64,000 nucleotides of DNA. Origin: an uncultured Chryseobacterium sp. GTDB lineage: Bacteria; Bacteroidota; Bacteroidia; Flavobacteriales; Weeksellaceae. The first letter of the stretch is position 1, and each line of letters begins with the position of its first letter. The notes under the pieces are model-generated. The model saw nothing but the letters and a program-made list of their open reading frames with translations, searched no databases and had not been told where the DNA came from. Shown here piece by piece: positions 42,664 to 53,774 of the stretch. The stretch covers positions 62,001 through 126,000 of the forward strand of contig CAJYWD010000003.1 of assembly GCA_913778505.1 (NCBI GenBank). Reading direction: 5' to 3'. The position numbers and the translations under genes were made by a program.

Positions 42664-44787
42664 ATGACGGTCACTGCCTATATCCAGAACTATCTTAACC
42701 TGCCTGCTCCTTCCATCAACAGTACTTTGCAACTTCTTGGCGAAGACTGCACCATCCCCTTCATCGCCAGATACCGTAAAGACCGTACCGGCAATCTGGA
42801 CGAGGTGGCCATCGAGCATATCTCAAAACTTAATAAGCAATATGACGATCTCATCAAGCGAAAAGAAAGCATTCTGAAATCGGTGGAAGAACAGGGCGCA
42901 CTGACGCCCGAACTGAAACAGAAACTGGAACAGAGCTTTGACCTTCAGGAGCTGGAAGACCTCTACCTGCCTTACAAAAAACGTAAGAAGACCAAAGCCG
43001 ATACCGCAAGGGAAAAAGGCCTGGAACCTCTGGCCAAAATCATGATGAGCCAGCGTGCTGATGACATCGATTTTATTGCCTCAAAATATATCAATCAAAA
43101 TGTTGCCACGGAAGAAGAAGCTTTACAAGGTGCAAGAGATATTATTGCGGAATGGATCAATGAGAATCTGTATGTCCGTAAAAACCTGCGACGACTGTTC
43201 CAGCGGAAGGCAGTAATCTCCTCCAAAGTGTTGAAAGCTAAAAAAGATGAGGAAGCAGCACAGAAATACAACCAGTACTTTGATTGGCAGGAAGCGCTGA
43301 ACCGAATCCCGAGCCACCGGTTACTTGCGATGCTGCGTGCGGAAAATGAAGGCTTTGTAAAAGTCTCCGTGGATGTGGACAAAGATGAAGCGCTGAAACT
43401 CATCGATAAAGCCATTATCAAGAACAACAATCCATCTGCCCGGCAAATAGAATTAGCTATTACAGATTCTTACAAACGGCTACTTGAACCTGCCCTATCC
43501 AACGAAACGTTGCAGGAAGCCCGTGAAAAGGCAGACCAGAAAGCCATTGAGGTTTTCTCCGAGAATCTTCAGCAGTTGCTTCTGGCATCGCCTCTTGGAG
43601 AGAAAAGAATACTCGCCATAGACCCTGGCTACAAAACAGGCTGTAAGGTGGTCTGCCTGGATGAGAAAGGTGACCTGCTGCATAATGAAACCATCTACCC
43701 TCACGCGCCGCAAAACGAAAGCGGAATGGCGATGAAGAAAATCCGTTCTATGGTAAATGCTTATCATATTGAAGCCATCTCCATCGGTAACGGAACAGCA
43801 AGCCGGGAAACGGAGTTCTTTATCAAGAAGATTGCCTTTGACAAACCGATTCAGGTTTTTGTGGTTTCAGAAGCGGGCGCATCCGTCTATTCGGCCAGTA
43901 AAATTGCGAGGGAAGAATTTCCCAATTATGATGTGACGGTGCGTGGTGCTGTCTCCATTGGAAGGCGACTGGCAGACCCGCTGGCCGAACTTGTGAAGAT
44001 AGACCCAAAGTCTATTGGCGTGGGACAATATCAGCACGATGTGGATCAGACCAAACTGAAGGAAGAGCTGGACAACACGGTGGTTCGCTCTGTGAATTCT
44101 GTTGGCATCAATCTTAATACCGCCAGCAAATCGCTGCTCAGCTATGTGTCAGGTATTGGTGAAAAGATGGCTGAGAACATTGTAGCTTACCGTGCAGAAA
44201 ACGGTGCTTTCACCGAAAGAAAAGAACTGAAAAAAGTACCGAGATTGGGAGAAAAAGCCTATCAGCAGGCAGCAGCTTTTGTCAGAATCAAAAATGCAAA
44301 AAATGCTTTGGACAACTCTGCGGTACATCCGGAAGCTTATAAGTTGGTTGAAAAAATGGCGAAGGATTTAGGATTAAAGACAGAAGAATTGATTTCGAAT
44401 AAAGAAAAGATTGCGCTCATCAATCCGGAAAAATACGTCAGTAATGACATTGGAATTCTGGGAATCAAAGATATTTTGAAAGAGCTGGAAAAACCCGGAT
44501 TAGACCCCAGAAAGGCCGCAAAGGTTTTTGAATTTGACCCCAATGTCAAATCCATTAAAGATGTAAGGCCGGGAATGATCCTGCCAGGCATTGTCAATAA
44601 CATTACGGCTTTCGGATGTTTCGTAGATCTCGGAATCAAGGAAAGCGGACTGGTGCATATCTCCCAACTGAAGGACGGTTTTGTCTCCGATGTGAATGAG
44701 GTGGTAAAACTGCATCAGCACGTCCAGGTGAAAGTGACGGAAGTGGATGAGGCGAGGAAACGGATACAGCTTACGATGATACTATAA
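42664..44787 (+). CDS. tex: Tex-family S1 RNA-binding protein
   Basis: A 707-residue protein. Domains in order are an N-terminal helical Tex domain, a YqgF-like RNase H fold (RILAIDPGYKTGCKVVCLDEKG, about residues 318-339), paired helix-hairpin-helix motifs (LNTASKSLLSYVSGIGEKMAENI and the following VPRLGEKAYQQAAAF) and a C-terminal S1 domain (ILPGIVNNITAFGCFVDLGI). Tex binds nucleic acids and acts with transcription or stress response. Typical length and order, with no damage. It has its own terminator. Confidence 0.93.
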   Translation: MTVTAYIQNYLNLPAPSINSTLQLLGEDCTIPFIARYRKDRTGNLDEVAIEHISKLNKQYDDLIKRKESILKSVEEQGALTPELKQKLEQSFDLQELEDLYLPYKKRKKTKADTAREKGLEPLAKIMMSQRADDIDFIASKYINQNVATEEEALQGARDIIAEWINENLYVRKNLRRLFQRKAVISSKVLKAKKDEEAAQKYNQYFDWQEALNRIPSHRLLAMLRAENEGFVKVSVDVDKDEALKLIDKAIIKNNNPSARQIELAITDSYKRLLEPALSNETLQEAREKADQKAIEVFSENLQQLLLASPLGEKRILAIDPGYKTGCKVVCLDEKGDLLHNETIYPHAPQNESGMAMKKIRSMVNAYHIEAISIGNGTASRETEFFIKKIAFDKPIQVFVVSEAGASVYSASKIAREEFPNYDVTVRGAVSIGRRLADPLAELVKIDPKSIGVGQYQHDVDQTKLKEELDNTVVRSVNSVGINLNTASKSLLSYVSGIGEKMAENIVAYRAENGAFTERKELKKVPRLGEKAYQQAAAFVRIKNAKNALDNSAVHPEAYKLVEKMAKDLGLKTEELISNKEKIALINPEKYVSNDIGILGIKDILKELEKPGLDPRKAAKVFEFDPNVKSIKDVRPGMILPGIVNNITAFGCFVDLGIKESGLVHISQLKDGFVSDVNEVVKLHQHVQVKVTEVDEARKRIQLTMIL

Positions 44788-44790
44788 AAC

Positions 44791-44818
44791 AAAAGCGACA
44801 GTAACTTGTCGCTTTTTT
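44791..44818 (+). terminator. Rho-independent terminator after tex
   Basis: AAAAGCGACA (44791-44800) pairs with TGTCGCTTTT (44807-44816) around GTAACT, followed by TT. The A and T flanks could also serve in the opposite direction. Confidence 0.8.
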
Positions 44819-44884
44819 AACCACTAAAACCAAGAATCAGAAATCCTAACTTCTAACATTTTACTTTTTCGCATCTGACTTTTT

Positions 44885-46453
44885 TTAATAATCCTTACTA
44901 CTTCTTTTCGGCTCTCTTACTTCCGGCCATTTTACAGCGTTGCCCTTATCATCATTCGGCATCATACGCTTTTCACGGCTGGTGAATTCCGGGTCTTCCG
45001 ATGCCATATAAGCTAAAGTTGCGGTCAGAATCACATTATTTTTCAACTCATCAAAAACAATTTTGTCATAGGTATCTTTGGTCGTATGCCAGGTGTAACC
45101 GAAGTAACCCCAGTTCAGCGAACTCAGAGAAAATCCCGGAACGCCCGCCGCTACGAAAGAAGCGTGGTCTGAACCGCCACCGCCAGGCATTCCTGGGAAA
45201 GTAGATTTGATCTGGTCTTTCACTTTTTTAGGCGCAGCATCAAGCCATCTTCCGATGTAGGCATAAGAATCTTTGAAGCCCTGCCCGCTGATGTCCACCA
45301 CTCTGCCGGTTCCATTATCTTGGTTAAATACAGCCTGCACACCTTTGATGATTTCAGGATTGTCGGCAACAAAACCTCTGGAACCGTTCAGACCCTGTTC
45401 TTCACTTCCCCAAAGTCCGATGACAATGGTACGTTTTGGATTGGGATAATATTTTTTGAGGATTCTCATCGTTTCCAGCATCGTCAGAGTTCCTGTTCCG
45501 TTGTCCGTCGCACCTTGTGCGCCGTCCCAGGAATCGAGGTGAGCGGAAAGAATCACATATTCATTCGGTTTTTCTGAGCCTTTTATCATTCCGATGGTGT
45601 TGAAAGACTTAGCCTCTGGCAACACTTTGGATTGTGCATCCACTTTGATTCTCGGTTTGGCACCCTTTTCTGTCATTCTGTACAACATGCCGTAATCTTC
45701 TAAGTCGATATCGAACATTGGAATGGATTTCGTTTTTGCTCCGAAAATACGATTGGTGCTGTGGATTCCCGTCCAATTGGAAATGGCAATTCCGGCAGCT
45801 CCGGCCTTTTCAAGAGCTTCCGGTAAAGTATTATTATCATAACCGATAGTCTTGATATAATCTGCGAAATCCTTCTTAGCCTGTTCTTTTTCCGCTTTCA
45901 GTTTTTCGTACAGTTCAGGTGTTGCAAATTCTTTGATCTGCTCATCAGAACGACCGATTTTCTGATACTGCGCCATTAAAACGATTTTACCTTTCACAGA
46001 CGGCAGCCATTTATCAAACTCGGTTTTGGAAGATACTTTTGGAAGAATCACGACTTCTGCATCTACGGCCTTTTTAGTTGCAGGACTCCAAGCCAATTGG
46101 GTTGCAGACAGGGTTTTGGTTCTTGGATAGACCATATCTACGTGCGTCGTTCCACGCTGCCAGCCTTTCCAGGTCCCGAATTGCTGAAGATTAGCTTCGA
46201 TGCCCCAGGATTTCAGTTTATCGGCGGTGTAATTGTTGGCCGCCAGCATTTCGGGTGTTCCGACAAGACGAGGTCCGATGCCGTCCAGCAGTTCATAAGC
46301 CATATCTTCCAGCTGGGAATTATCATTGGTTTCGTTGACAAAACTCTGAACCATTGGATTCAGCTTTTCTTCGGATTTGGTTTGAGCGTTTACTAAGGTG
46401 ATTTGTGCTGCAAAGAAAACAGCAGACATTGCTAAAAATGAGTTTCTCTTCAT
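44885..46453 (-). CDS. Secreted M28-family metallopeptidase
   Basis: A 522-residue exported protein (signal peptide to about residue 23, MSAVFFAAQITLVNA). A PA-like insert is followed by the M28 catalytic domain. Zinc ligands and catalytic residues are His in LSAHLDSWDGA, Asp in ATDNGTGT, Glu-Glu in GSEEQG, Asp in NQDNGTG and His in TWHTTKDTYD. It would remove N-terminal amino acids from peptides outside the inner membrane. The start is set by the signal peptide. It is a single gene, convergent with tex. Confidence 0.9.
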   Translation of the reverse strand: MKRNSFLAMSAVFFAAQITLVNAQTKSEEKLNPMVQSFVNETNDNSQLEDMAYELLDGIGPRLVGTPEMLAANNYTADKLKSWGIEANLQQFGTWKGWQRGTTHVDMVYPRTKTLSATQLAWSPATKKAVDAEVVILPKVSSKTEFDKWLPSVKGKIVLMAQYQKIGRSDEQIKEFATPELYEKLKAEKEQAKKDFADYIKTIGYDNNTLPEALEKAGAAGIAISNWTGIHSTNRIFGAKTKSIPMFDIDLEDYGMLYRMTEKGAKPRIKVDAQSKVLPEAKSFNTIGMIKGSEKPNEYVILSAHLDSWDGAQGATDNGTGTLTMLETMRILKKYYPNPKRTIVIGLWGSEEQGLNGSRGFVADNPEIIKGVQAVFNQDNGTGRVVDISGQGFKDSYAYIGRWLDAAPKKVKDQIKSTFPGMPGGGGSDHASFVAAGVPGFSLSSLNWGYFGYTWHTTKDTYDKIVFDELKNNVILTATLAYMASEDPEFTSREKRMMPNDDKGNAVKWPEVREPKRSSKDY

Positions 46454-46540
46454 TATCTTTTATTTGATTCCGATAAAGGTAAGAATAAGTGATTCTAAAC
46501 GCAAAGACTAAATAAATAAACGATTCTTAATTTAGAAATC

Positions 46541-46609
46541 CTTCGACTCTGCTCAGGGTGACATCTCAAACATTTATTGTGAACGTTGTCAGGCTGAGCG
46601 GAGTCGAAG
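46541..46609. repeat. Inverted repeat, common flavobacterial intergenic type
   Basis: CTTCGACTCTGCTCAG (46541-46556) and CTGAGCGGAGTCGAAG (46594-46609) are near-perfect inverses around 37 bp. A half-copy lies at about 48587-48600 (TTCGACAGGCTCAG). It is a dispersed intergenic repeat, function unknown; the rest of 46454-46696 is plain AT-rich DNA. Confidence 0.6.
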
Positions 46610-46696
46610 CCTAAGTTAAAGTGTACGTATTAGAAAAGCAAAACCCTTCCAAAGCTTGATACTAATGAAAGGGTTAAATATTGAGAATATTTTATT

Positions 46697-47407
46697 CTAA
46701 GGATTAGTCGAGAAAATCGATGCGTTGGCAATCATTGCTCTTCGGTTCATTTTCAGGATATCTCTCACCCATTCTGCGAAGTCTTCCGGCTGAAGAACTT
46801 TGTCCGGATTACCGTCTGTGAGACCGCCATTGATGCTCATATCGGAAGCAATGGTGCTCGGCGTCAGCGTAATCACACGGATATTCTGCTTTCTCCACTC
46901 TGCCATCATCGATTGCGAAAGGGAAACGACCGCCGCCTTGGAAGCCGCATAGGCCGACATGTTCGGCCCGCCTTTCAATCCTGCCGTGGAAGCGACATTG
47001 ATAACATCGCCCTGACCTTTTTCTTTCAGAAACGGATAGACCGCTTTGGCTGTGTAATAAACACCGAAAAGATTGGTTTTGATGACTTGTTCCCAAGTTT
47101 CGGAAGGCATTTCCTCGATGCTTCCGAAGTCGCCAATTCCGGCATTATTCACCAGAATATCGATGCCGCCTAATTCATTGGCCAGAGATTCTATGCCAGC
47201 TTTGACTTCCAATTCATTATCAACGCTGAAAACGGCGTAAGCGACTTTCACGCCCGATTGCCGTAGTTCGTTGGCTGCTATTTTCAGATAATTTTCATTT
47301 CTTCCCGTGATGCCGACATTCACACCTTCGCTGGCAAGGATATGGGCTACAGCTTTTCCAAGTCCTCTTCCACCGCCTGTGATAATGGCATTTTTACCTT
47401 TTAAATT
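46697..47407 (-). CDS. Short-chain dehydrogenase/reductase (3-ketoacyl-ACP reductase-like)
   Basis: A 236-residue classical SDR starting MNLKGKNAIITGGGRGLGKAVAH (the frame is open 5 codons further). It has the NAD(P) motif GGGRGLG (about residues 12-18), NNAGIG (about 87-92), catalytic Ser and YAASK (Tyr and Lys, about 152-156) and a C-terminal TLTPSTIASD block. It fits the FabG-like fold, but such enzymes act on many substrates, so its substrate cannot be fixed. It is a single gene; 47423-47754 upstream is AT-rich and empty. Confidence 0.88.
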   Translation of the reverse strand, partial: NLKGKNAIITGGGRGLGKAVAHILASEGVNVGITGRNENYLKIAANELRQSGVKVAYAVFSVDNELEVKAGIESLANELGGIDILVNNAGIGDFGSIEEMPSETWEQVIKTNLFGVYYTAKAVYPFLKEKGQGDVINVASTAGLKGGPNMSAYAASKAAVVSLSQSMMAEWRKQNIRVITLTPSTIASDMSINGGLTDGNPDKVLQPEDFAEWVRDILKMNRRAMIANASIFSTNP

Positions 47408-47754
47408 CATAATCTGTCTCATTAAATTTCAAGCTGCAAATTTACCAAACAGACGTTTGAAAACACAATAAAGTCTTATGATTTAATACAAGTTTATCAT
47501 TGAGGAATTCAATTATCTTTATAACATATTTCTTTTTTGAACACAAAGTTTTTTTATACAATGTTGTTTGTTAAGTTCACAAAGCCGTAAAACTTAAAAA
47601 AGAAAAGCAAGACTTATATAAGCGTAAGCGCCTTTGTGAAATAAAATATCCAAAATATTATATATTCTTCGTGAGCTTTGTGTTCAAAAATTCTCAGATA
47701 ATAATTACATTAAATTATATATTTAATAAAATTTAACCTGACTATGCGACAAAA
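47408..47754. other. Gene-free AT-rich region
   Basis: About 330 bp with no coding frame of note. It contains scattered TTTG/CAAA strings and two direct stretches resembling TGTGAACTTT/TTTGTGTTCAA, also seen near 48520. I see no terminator or RNA gene in it. Confidence 0.5.
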
Positions 47755-48501
47755 CTATTTACCTTTCAATTGGTCAGGAATATTGGTTGTGATGAATTGG
47801 ATACCTTGATTTTTGAGTTCTTCGTAAACTTTGAGGTCATTCACAGTCCAGGCATTGGTAATCAATCCCAGCGCATTGGCTTCCGAAATCCACGTCGGAT
47901 TTTTCTCGAAAACGCTGTAATGGTAATCCAGTCCGTCCAAACCATCGGCTTTGATTTGCTGTGGCGACAGATTCCCTTCCAGATATTGGACTTTGGCAGA
48001 CGGATTTTGTTTCTTGATTTCTTTACAGATATTCAGGCTAAACGAGATGTAATTGCTCTGGCTATCGAGTCCGAGTTCTTTAACTATTTTCAGGACTTTG
48101 CCAGCGATTTCGTTTTCAAGTTCTTTGGATTTGGCTGGTTTGATTTCGATAATTAATTTGACGGAAGTATCTTTTTTACCTTGTTTCAAGTAATCTTTCA
48201 GGGTTGGGAGTTTTTCGCCATTGGATAATTTCAGTTTTCTCAAATCAGAAAAATTGGTTTCCGAGATTTCCATTTTTCCATGATGTTCATCGTGGTTGAT
48301 GACCAGCTTTCCGTCTTTGGTCATGTGAATATCGAATTCGGAACCAAAGATCTTAAGTTTCTGAGCGTTCTCCAGAGATTTGATAGAATTTTCTGATGTT
48401 TTCGGACTGGTGTTCCAGAAACCCCGATGGGCGATAATCTGAGTTTGAGCATTGATAAACATAGTTGTGACAAGGGTTAAACTGCAAAGTACTTTCTTCA
48501 T
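47755..48501 (-). CDS. Exported glycerophosphodiester phosphodiesterase
   Basis: A 248-residue GDPD-family enzyme with a signal peptide (VLCSLTLVTTMFINAQ). The catalytic His are in IIAHRGFW (about residues 22-29) and INHDEHHGKM (about 68-77), metal-binding acidic residues in GSEFDIHMTKDG (about 53-64) and IIEIKPAK (about 115-122). It splits glycerophosphodiesters such as glycerophosphocholine into glycerol-3-phosphate and alcohol. Domain and length are normal for secreted family members. It is an independent gene. Confidence 0.9.
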   Translation of the reverse strand: MKKVLCSLTLVTTMFINAQTQIIAHRGFWNTSPKTSENSIKSLENAQKLKIFGSEFDIHMTKDGKLVINHDEHHGKMEISETNFSDLRKLKLSNGEKLPTLKDYLKQGKKDTSVKLIIEIKPAKSKELENEIAGKVLKIVKELGLDSQSNYISFSLNICKEIKKQNPSAKVQYLEGNLSPQQIKADGLDGLDYHYSVFEKNPTWISEANALGLITNAWTVNDLKVYEELKNQGIQFITTNIPDQLKGK

Positions 48502-48696
48502 TTTTTTTAATATTGAATATATTTGAACACAAAGTCCGCAAAGATTTTTTTAGTTATTTAAACTCTTTTAAGTTTCACAAAGGTACTTCGACAGGCTCAG
48601 TATAAACTTCAAACGTAGCAAAGCTTGCGGAATTTCAAATCTCAGTGACTCTGTGGTCTTATTTTATGGAGAACCAAATTACTCATTTTATTTTGA

Positions 48697-50745
<2,049 letters not shown>

Positions 50746-50754
50746 TTTGAGTCG

Positions 50755-50794
50755 GAGGGTTGGAGGGTTGGAGGGTTGGAGGGTTGGAGGGTTT
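50755..50794 (+). repeat. Five-copy GAGGGTTG tandem repeat
   Basis: GAGGGTTG occurs five times in a row directly after ligA, the last copy ending GTTT. Four or more GGG runs spaced by 5-nt loops (TTGGA) make a good G-quadruplex candidate on the plus strand. It is an 8-bp short tandem repeat likely to vary in number. Confidence 0.75.
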
Positions 50795-50797
50795 AAT

Positions 50798-50836
50798 AAC
50801 AAACCTCACAGGTTTTAAAAACCTGTGAGGTTTGTT
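50798..50836. terminator. Near-perfect 19-bp palindrome after ligA
   Basis: AACAAACCTCACAGGTTTT (50798-50816) faces AAAACCTGTGAGGTTTGTT (50818-50836) with 1 bp between. The T-rich end follows on the plus strand. Such dyads recur in flavobacterial genomes, so this may be a terminator or a dispersed palindromic repeat. Confidence 0.5.
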
Positions 50837-50870
50837 TGGATTTGGATTAGAGCTATAACATCTTAATCCA

Positions 50871-51521
50871 TTACTGATTCTTCTTCAGCCATTCCAATCT
50901 CCGTTGGTCTGGAAGATGCTTGACCGAGAAGTTTTCAAACGTCGCTTTGAAACCATTGCCGTCCGGACTGGCTGCCATAAACCCGACCTGAACCGGGGTG
51001 TTGTCCTGCAGATAAGCGTTGCGCATCATCACATAGTCCTTGTCATCAAATGAATAAAAAATCTCAACGGCATCTAACCTTCTTACGGCTTTTATCCATA
51101 CAAATGCCGGCGTTTTCTCCAGAACGATGACACTCCAGTCACTTGTTTTGTGCGTGACAACAGTGCTGAGATTAAACTTACCATCCACGAACTCAACACC
51201 GGCTTTGATGTAATTCTGTTCATCGATTCTCAGCATCAGTCCCATCTGGTCGAAGCGGGCTTTGTAATCGCCGGTGATTTTGACCTTGGTTTCGAATTCT
51301 CCGCCGTACGTGGAATAATAAAAAGGCGCATCATCCACCGTGAAACCATAATGCGAGATGCGCCAGTAATCGCTCTGCGGCGTGACGGTCATCGTGAGTT
51401 GTTTGTCTTTGATTTCCCACTGAGAAGGCTCGTTGAACCATGTCATTTTTTCCAGAGATTGGGCGTGGACGGTTTGAAACAGCAATACCACCAGTATAGA
51501 GGCAGTTACCAGTTTTTTCAT
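50871..51521 (-). CDS. Exported DUF1349-like protein
   Basis: A 216-residue protein starting MKKLVTASILVVLLFQTVHA (signal peptide; the frame is open upstream by 10 codons). The mature part follows the DUF1349 pattern of a concanavalin-like beta-sandwich: MTWFNEPSQWEIKDKQL, then DQMGLMLRIDEQNYIKAGVEF and VQVGFMAASPDGNGFKATF. It is sometimes described as a regulator of enolase, without a clear role. It is a lone gene facing ligA's 3' end. Confidence 0.8.
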   Translation of the reverse strand: MKKLVTASILVVLLFQTVHAQSLEKMTWFNEPSQWEIKDKQLTMTVTPQSDYWRISHYGFTVDDAPFYYSTYGGEFETKVKITGDYKARFDQMGLMLRIDEQNYIKAGVEFVDGKFNLSTVVTHKTSDWSVIVLEKTPAFVWIKAVRRLDAVEIFYSFDDKDYVMMRNAYLQDNTPVQVGFMAASPDGNGFKATFENFSVKHLPDQRRLEWLKKNQ

Positions 51522-51650
51522 AGTATAGCATTTAAACCACAAGAGACACAAAAGAACATTCAGATGGTTATTAGTAAGGATTATATGAAAATAACATCTA
51601 CTTGAGTATTCCTGAATGCCTGACTTTTATGCCGCCTGTGGTTATTATTT

Positions 51651-52211
51651 TTAAATTTTACGGATAGCTTTACAGGGATTTCCCACAGCCAGCACGTTAG
51701 GCGGAATATCTTTTACAACCACGCTCCCAGCGCCGATCACAGCATTATCCCCAATGGTAACACCCGGAAGAATGATGCAGCCTGCGCCGATCCATACGTT
51801 ATGTCCCACGGTAATCGGCAGCGCATACTCCAGACCTTTGTTCCGGTTTTCTGTGTCCAGCGGATGATTCACGGTGTAGAAACCACAGTTGGGCGCAATG
51901 AATACATTGTCTCCGAAAGTCACTTTGGCGCAATCAAGAATCACGACATTCACATTGGTGTAGAAGTTCTCGCCGATTTCTATGTTGTAACCATAATCGC
52001 AGTAGAAAGGCTGCTCTATGAGAAACATCTTGCCGGTTTTGCCGAATAGGGTTTTGATGATGCCTTTACGCTCCTTCATTTTGGAAGGCTGGATCTGATT
52101 GTAACGGAAACACATATCCTTGCTTCTTTGTCGCTCCTCTACCAGCGCTGCATCATTGGCATCATATAATTCGCCGGCAAGCATCTTCTCTTTTTCGTTC
52201 AGATTATTCAT
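51651..52211 (-). CDS. Sugar O-acetyltransferase (maltose acetyltransferase-like)
   Basis: A 186-residue hexapeptide-repeat (left-handed beta-helix) acetyltransferase. The maltose-acetyltransferase N terminus (EKEKMLAGELYDANDAALVEER) is followed by hexapeptide turns ending in VGHNVWIGAGCIILPGVTIGDNAVIGAGSVV and NPCKAIRKI. A catalytic His lies in FYTVNHPLD. It transfers acetyl from acetyl-CoA to a sugar 6-hydroxyl. It is oriented away from the LuxR-type gene with a gap of 107 bp. Confidence 0.9.
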   Translation of the reverse strand: MNNLNEKEKMLAGELYDANDAALVEERQRSKDMCFRYNQIQPSKMKERKGIIKTLFGKTGKMFLIEQPFYCDYGYNIEIGENFYTNVNVVILDCAKVTFGDNVFIAPNCGFYTVNHPLDTENRNKGLEYALPITVGHNVWIGAGCIILPGVTIGDNAVIGAGSVVVKDIPPNVLAVGNPCKAIRKI

Positions 52212-52318
52212 TGTATTTTTACTTCCTTATTGTTGTCTTCCGCTCTGCTCATCTGCTGTTAACAGTGACAAATGTAGTGGCAATGCTCAACATGACCAAT
52301 ACTGATAAATAACCATTT

Positions 52319-53074
52319 TTGATGCAACCCATCCAATCCGACCTTCACAACCAACTTCTACGGCAAGATTTTGCCTCCTCCAGAGAAACACAGCAGCAGC
52401 TGGAACACTGCCGGATGCTGGCACAGAACTTTGTGGAGTTGGAAAACGGCATCGCCATCCTCAGCGACCTGCAGAATAATAAAAGCTACGTGTACGCAGG
52501 CAAACTGGCAAAAGAACTGAATATCTTCCAAAACCAGAGCGCCCTGGAAATAGAAAGCATCTGGGAAGATGAATTATTCAATGTACTGAATGCCGACGAC
52601 GTTTTGCAGAAGCATATCCTGGAACTACAGTTCTTCCAGTTGATTAAGACCATCCCATTTGATAATCGAAAGGATTTTTGTGTGATCAGCAAACTGAGAC
52701 TATCGGGAAGCACAAAATCTCTCATTCATAAAATGTTCTATTTTTCTGATGCCGATCATAAAAATGTAGAGCTGGCGCTTTGCCTTTATCATTTTGATTT
52801 TTTGCCGTCATCGGATTATACAGGAATGATTATCAACACAGCCAGCGGAACCGTCATCCAACAGACAGAGGTTGAAAACTTCAATTTTCTCTCTTCCCGC
52901 GAGAAAGAGATTCTACAGATGATCCAGCTGGGAAAACGAAGCAAGGAGATTGCCGGGCTGCTGTTCATCAGTATCAATACCGTACACCGTCACCGTCAGA
53001 ATATCCTGGAAAAGATGCGTGTTTCCAACGCTACGGAAGCCTGTACGCTGGCTTCGAAACTTAATTGGATTTGA
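52319..53074 (+). CDS. LuxR-type transcription regulator
   Basis: A 251-residue regulator. The C-terminal LuxR HTH is clear (FLSSREKEILQMIQLGKRSKEIAGLLFISINTVHRHRQNILEKM, about residues 188-231). The N-terminal 180 residues form a helical/beta sensory-like domain with no clear family and no response-regulator Asp pattern. Targets are unknown; it is divergent from the acetyltransferase gene, which may be one. It ends about 40 bp before a set of 22-bp direct repeats. Confidence 0.85.
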   Translation: MMQPIQSDLHNQLLRQDFASSRETQQQLEHCRMLAQNFVELENGIAILSDLQNNKSYVYAGKLAKELNIFQNQSALEIESIWEDELFNVLNADDVLQKHILELQFFQLIKTIPFDNRKDFCVISKLRLSGSTKSLIHKMFYFSDADHKNVELALCLYHFDFLPSSDYTGMIINTASGTVIQQTEVENFNFLSSREKEILQMIQLGKRSKEIAGLLFISINTVHRHRQNILEKMRVSNATEACTLASKLNWI

Positions 53075-53110
53075 TACTTACCTGCATTTACTTTCTCAGG
53101 TATTGACCTG

Positions 53111-53198
53111 TGCGCAGAGCCCATGTCACGCCTGCGCAGAGAAGAAGTCACGGCTGCGCAAAGAACGACTCGCGCGTGCGCAGATAATAAATGACCGA
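53111..53198. repeat. Four-copy 22-bp degenerate tandem repeat
   Basis: TGCGCAGA or TGCGCAAA starts at 53111, 53133, 53155 and 53177, exactly 22 bp apart; a GTCAC/GACTC element recurs within each unit. It lies between two convergent genes. The sequence is GC-rich relative to its surroundings. Confidence 0.6.
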
Positions 53199-53261
53199 CC
53201 TGCAGGATCTATTACGAGATCAATTTCAGCGAATTATAGTGATTGTCAAATTTTCCAAAAG

Positions 53262-53663
53262 CTATTTATCGCCAGTCATTTCCTTTAGATTCTCATCCAT
53301 CATCTTCGCTTCTATTTTCTCGACTTTCAGGCTCTGTCTCAGGAAACCGAAAAGGCTCATGTACCAATTGGCCACCCATACCAGGGAGAAGAAGGCCAGC
53401 AGATAGCCCCGCCAGTCGTCGTAAAGGAGCTGGAACTTCGTGATGATCAAAAATATAATGCTGATGTAATGGCTGAAGCAGTACTCGCAGGTGAAGAGGT
53501 AGAAGAACTTACGCTTGGCCAGCGACTGTGTGGTGCCGCATATCTTCTGGCAATACTCACGCGGCTCCCGGAAGATCTCTTCGTGGGTCACTGTCCAGGC
53601 AATACAGGCTACAGGTACGGCGATGAGCAGGAGATAAGCAATCTGGGATAGTAATGGCATCAT
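53262..53663 (-). CDS. Integral membrane protein, unknown
   Basis: A 133-residue protein with at least two transmembrane helices (LSQIAYLLLIAVPVACIAWTV and FSHYISIIFLIITKF) and a third hydrophobic stretch (YLLAFFSLVWVANWYMSLF). Two Cys pairs (CQKIC and CEYC) could bind metal or form disulfides. I do not recognise a family. It is convergent with the LuxR-type gene and follows the efflux operon's terminator on the same strand. Confidence 0.6.
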   Translation of the reverse strand: MMPLLSQIAYLLLIAVPVACIAWTVTHEEIFREPREYCQKICGTTQSLAKRKFFYLFTCEYCFSHYISIIFLIITKFQLLYDDWRGYLLAFFSLVWVANWYMSLFGFLRQSLKVEKIEAKMMDENLKEMTGDK

Positions 53664-53710
53664 AATATTGATTTTGTGAGGTTGGATAACCAGTAACTAT
53701 TAAAATCAAT

Positions 53711-53748
53711 GCCAAAAAAACTCAGAACCAATGGAGATCCTGAGTTTT
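53711..53748 (-). terminator. Terminator of the efflux operon
   Basis: AAAACTCAG (53717-53725) pairs with CTGAGTTTT (53740-53748), with seven A (53714-53720) that form a U-tract for leftward transcription after the transporter gene. Confidence 0.75.
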
Positions 53749-53774
53749 CAACAAATAACTTAAAAGAATAAATA

